Assembly (NCBI RefSeq): GCF_014648315.1
Contig: NZ_BMQW01000002.1
Location: forward strand, 186,001 to 250,000
From: Shewanella ulleungensis
Lineage (GTDB): Bacteria; Pseudomonadota; Gammaproteobacteria; Enterobacterales; Shewanellaceae
Direction: 5' to 3'
Length of the DNA: 64,000 nucleotides
Below the pieces are notes generated by a model that was not told the DNA's origin, ran no database searches, and saw nothing but the letters and a program-made list of their open reading frames with translations. The position numbers and the translations under genes are program-made. This document shows positions 63,802 through 64,000 of the stretch, in pieces. Numbering within the stretch: position 1 is the first letter of the stretch; each line of letters begins with the position of its first letter.

Positions 63802-64000
63802 TACAGCAGCCAATCTTGAACAACCTATTACATTATTAATTATTGATGATGATTCTATCGACAGAAAATCTATTCGGCGTGCCCTGATGTCGAGCCATCG
63901 ACCTATTTTTATTATTGAAGCGCAAACAGGTGAAGAAGGAATACACCAGTTTGACAATAACATGGTCGACGTCTTATTGATTGATTACCGCTTACCAGAT
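63794..64000 (+). CDS. Receiver-domain protein, cut by window end
   Basis: Only the first 69 residues are visible: a receiver domain start with LLIIDDDSIDRKSIRRALMS and the phospho-acceptor in VDVLLIDYRLPD. The overlap with the preceding receiver gene indicates coupled translation. The remaining domains, possibly a kinase or diguanylate cyclase, lie outside the window. Confidence 0.85.
   Translation, partial: MNNTAANLEQPITLLIIDDDSIDRKSIRRALMSSHRPIFIIEAQTGEEGIHQFDNNMVDVLLIDYRLPD

Noticed and set aside
1..64000. tRNA, rRNA or CRISPR features
   Set aside because: No cloverleaf-type sequence, rRNA segment or regularly spaced repeat array was seen on either strand by reading. A tRNAscan or CRISPR search would be decisive.

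Overview
The window reads as chromosomal DNA of a marine gammaproteobacterium, most likely Shewanella or a close relative. The basis is recognition of protein families and no database search was possible. Pointers are the large-form isocitrate lyase, a periplasmic tetraheme cytochrome with a Tat-exported flavoprotein, an NqrM-like protein, an RRF_GI-family protein, the OsmC-YcaO fusion, DUF3297, and acrylate (AcuR/AcuI) genes. No rRNA, tRNA, CRISPR array, prophage or transposase was found. Genes are densely packed on both strands, with intrinsic terminators at many gene ends.

Layout. 0.2-5.5 kb: glyoxylate shunt (aceA, a divergent LysR regulator, glcB). 5.5-5.8 kb: a structured repeat (copy A). 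5.9-6.7 kb: a secreted CBM9-like protein. 6.8-13.4 kb: a leftward cluster of Tat flavoprotein, tetraheme cytochrome c, OprD-type porin and tannase/feruloyl-esterase lipoprotein, with a divergent GntR/FCD regulator. I read it as an aromatic-ester to 2-enoate respiratory module. 13.5-16.7 kb: a MarR repressor with twin operators facing a Bcr/CflA efflux pump, then a membrane-anchored serine hydrolase. 17-21.4 kb: a small beta-barrel protein, then a PhnD-like binding protein overlapping a hybrid histidine kinase. 21.5-24.4 kb: a coupled DUF2157-DUF4401-GDYXXLXY membrane operon. 24.6-31.1 kb: small housekeeping and accessory genes (DUF3297, LysE exporter, DsbA-like, polysaccharide deacetylase, NqrM-like, hotdog thioesterase, TrmH, RRF_GI, CspA).

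31.1-33.8 kb is AT-rich and holds an unrecognised membrane-anchored coiled-coil protein and a two-lobed retropepsin-like protein. 34-46.8 kb: OsmC-YcaO, a CotH-kinase lipoprotein, two unknown proteins, a 1198-residue FG-GAP lipoprotein, AmtB and an SCP-x-type thiolase. 46.8-49.1 kb: a PepSY-TM protein and a TonB protein flanking a good Fur-box match. 49.3-54.3 kb: an AhpD/CMD protein behind a promoter overlapped by an inverted repeat, then YdeP-type molybdoenzyme plus FdhD with a divergent LysR. 54.5-60.8 kb: an atypical DAACS symporter, a Nudix gene split by copy B of the repeat, and a leftward operon of a small membrane protein, putP, proB and proA with a terminator-like hairpin in its leader. 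61.3-64 kb: acuR and acuI with identical 15-bp operators, and two overlapping response-regulator genes, the second cut by the window end.

The most unusual items are the pair of structured repeats, whose stems differ in sequence but remain paired while their loop sequences are conserved; the putative aromatic-acrylate respiration cluster; the acuR/acuI and marR operator pairs; and the putP-proBA leader and small protein.
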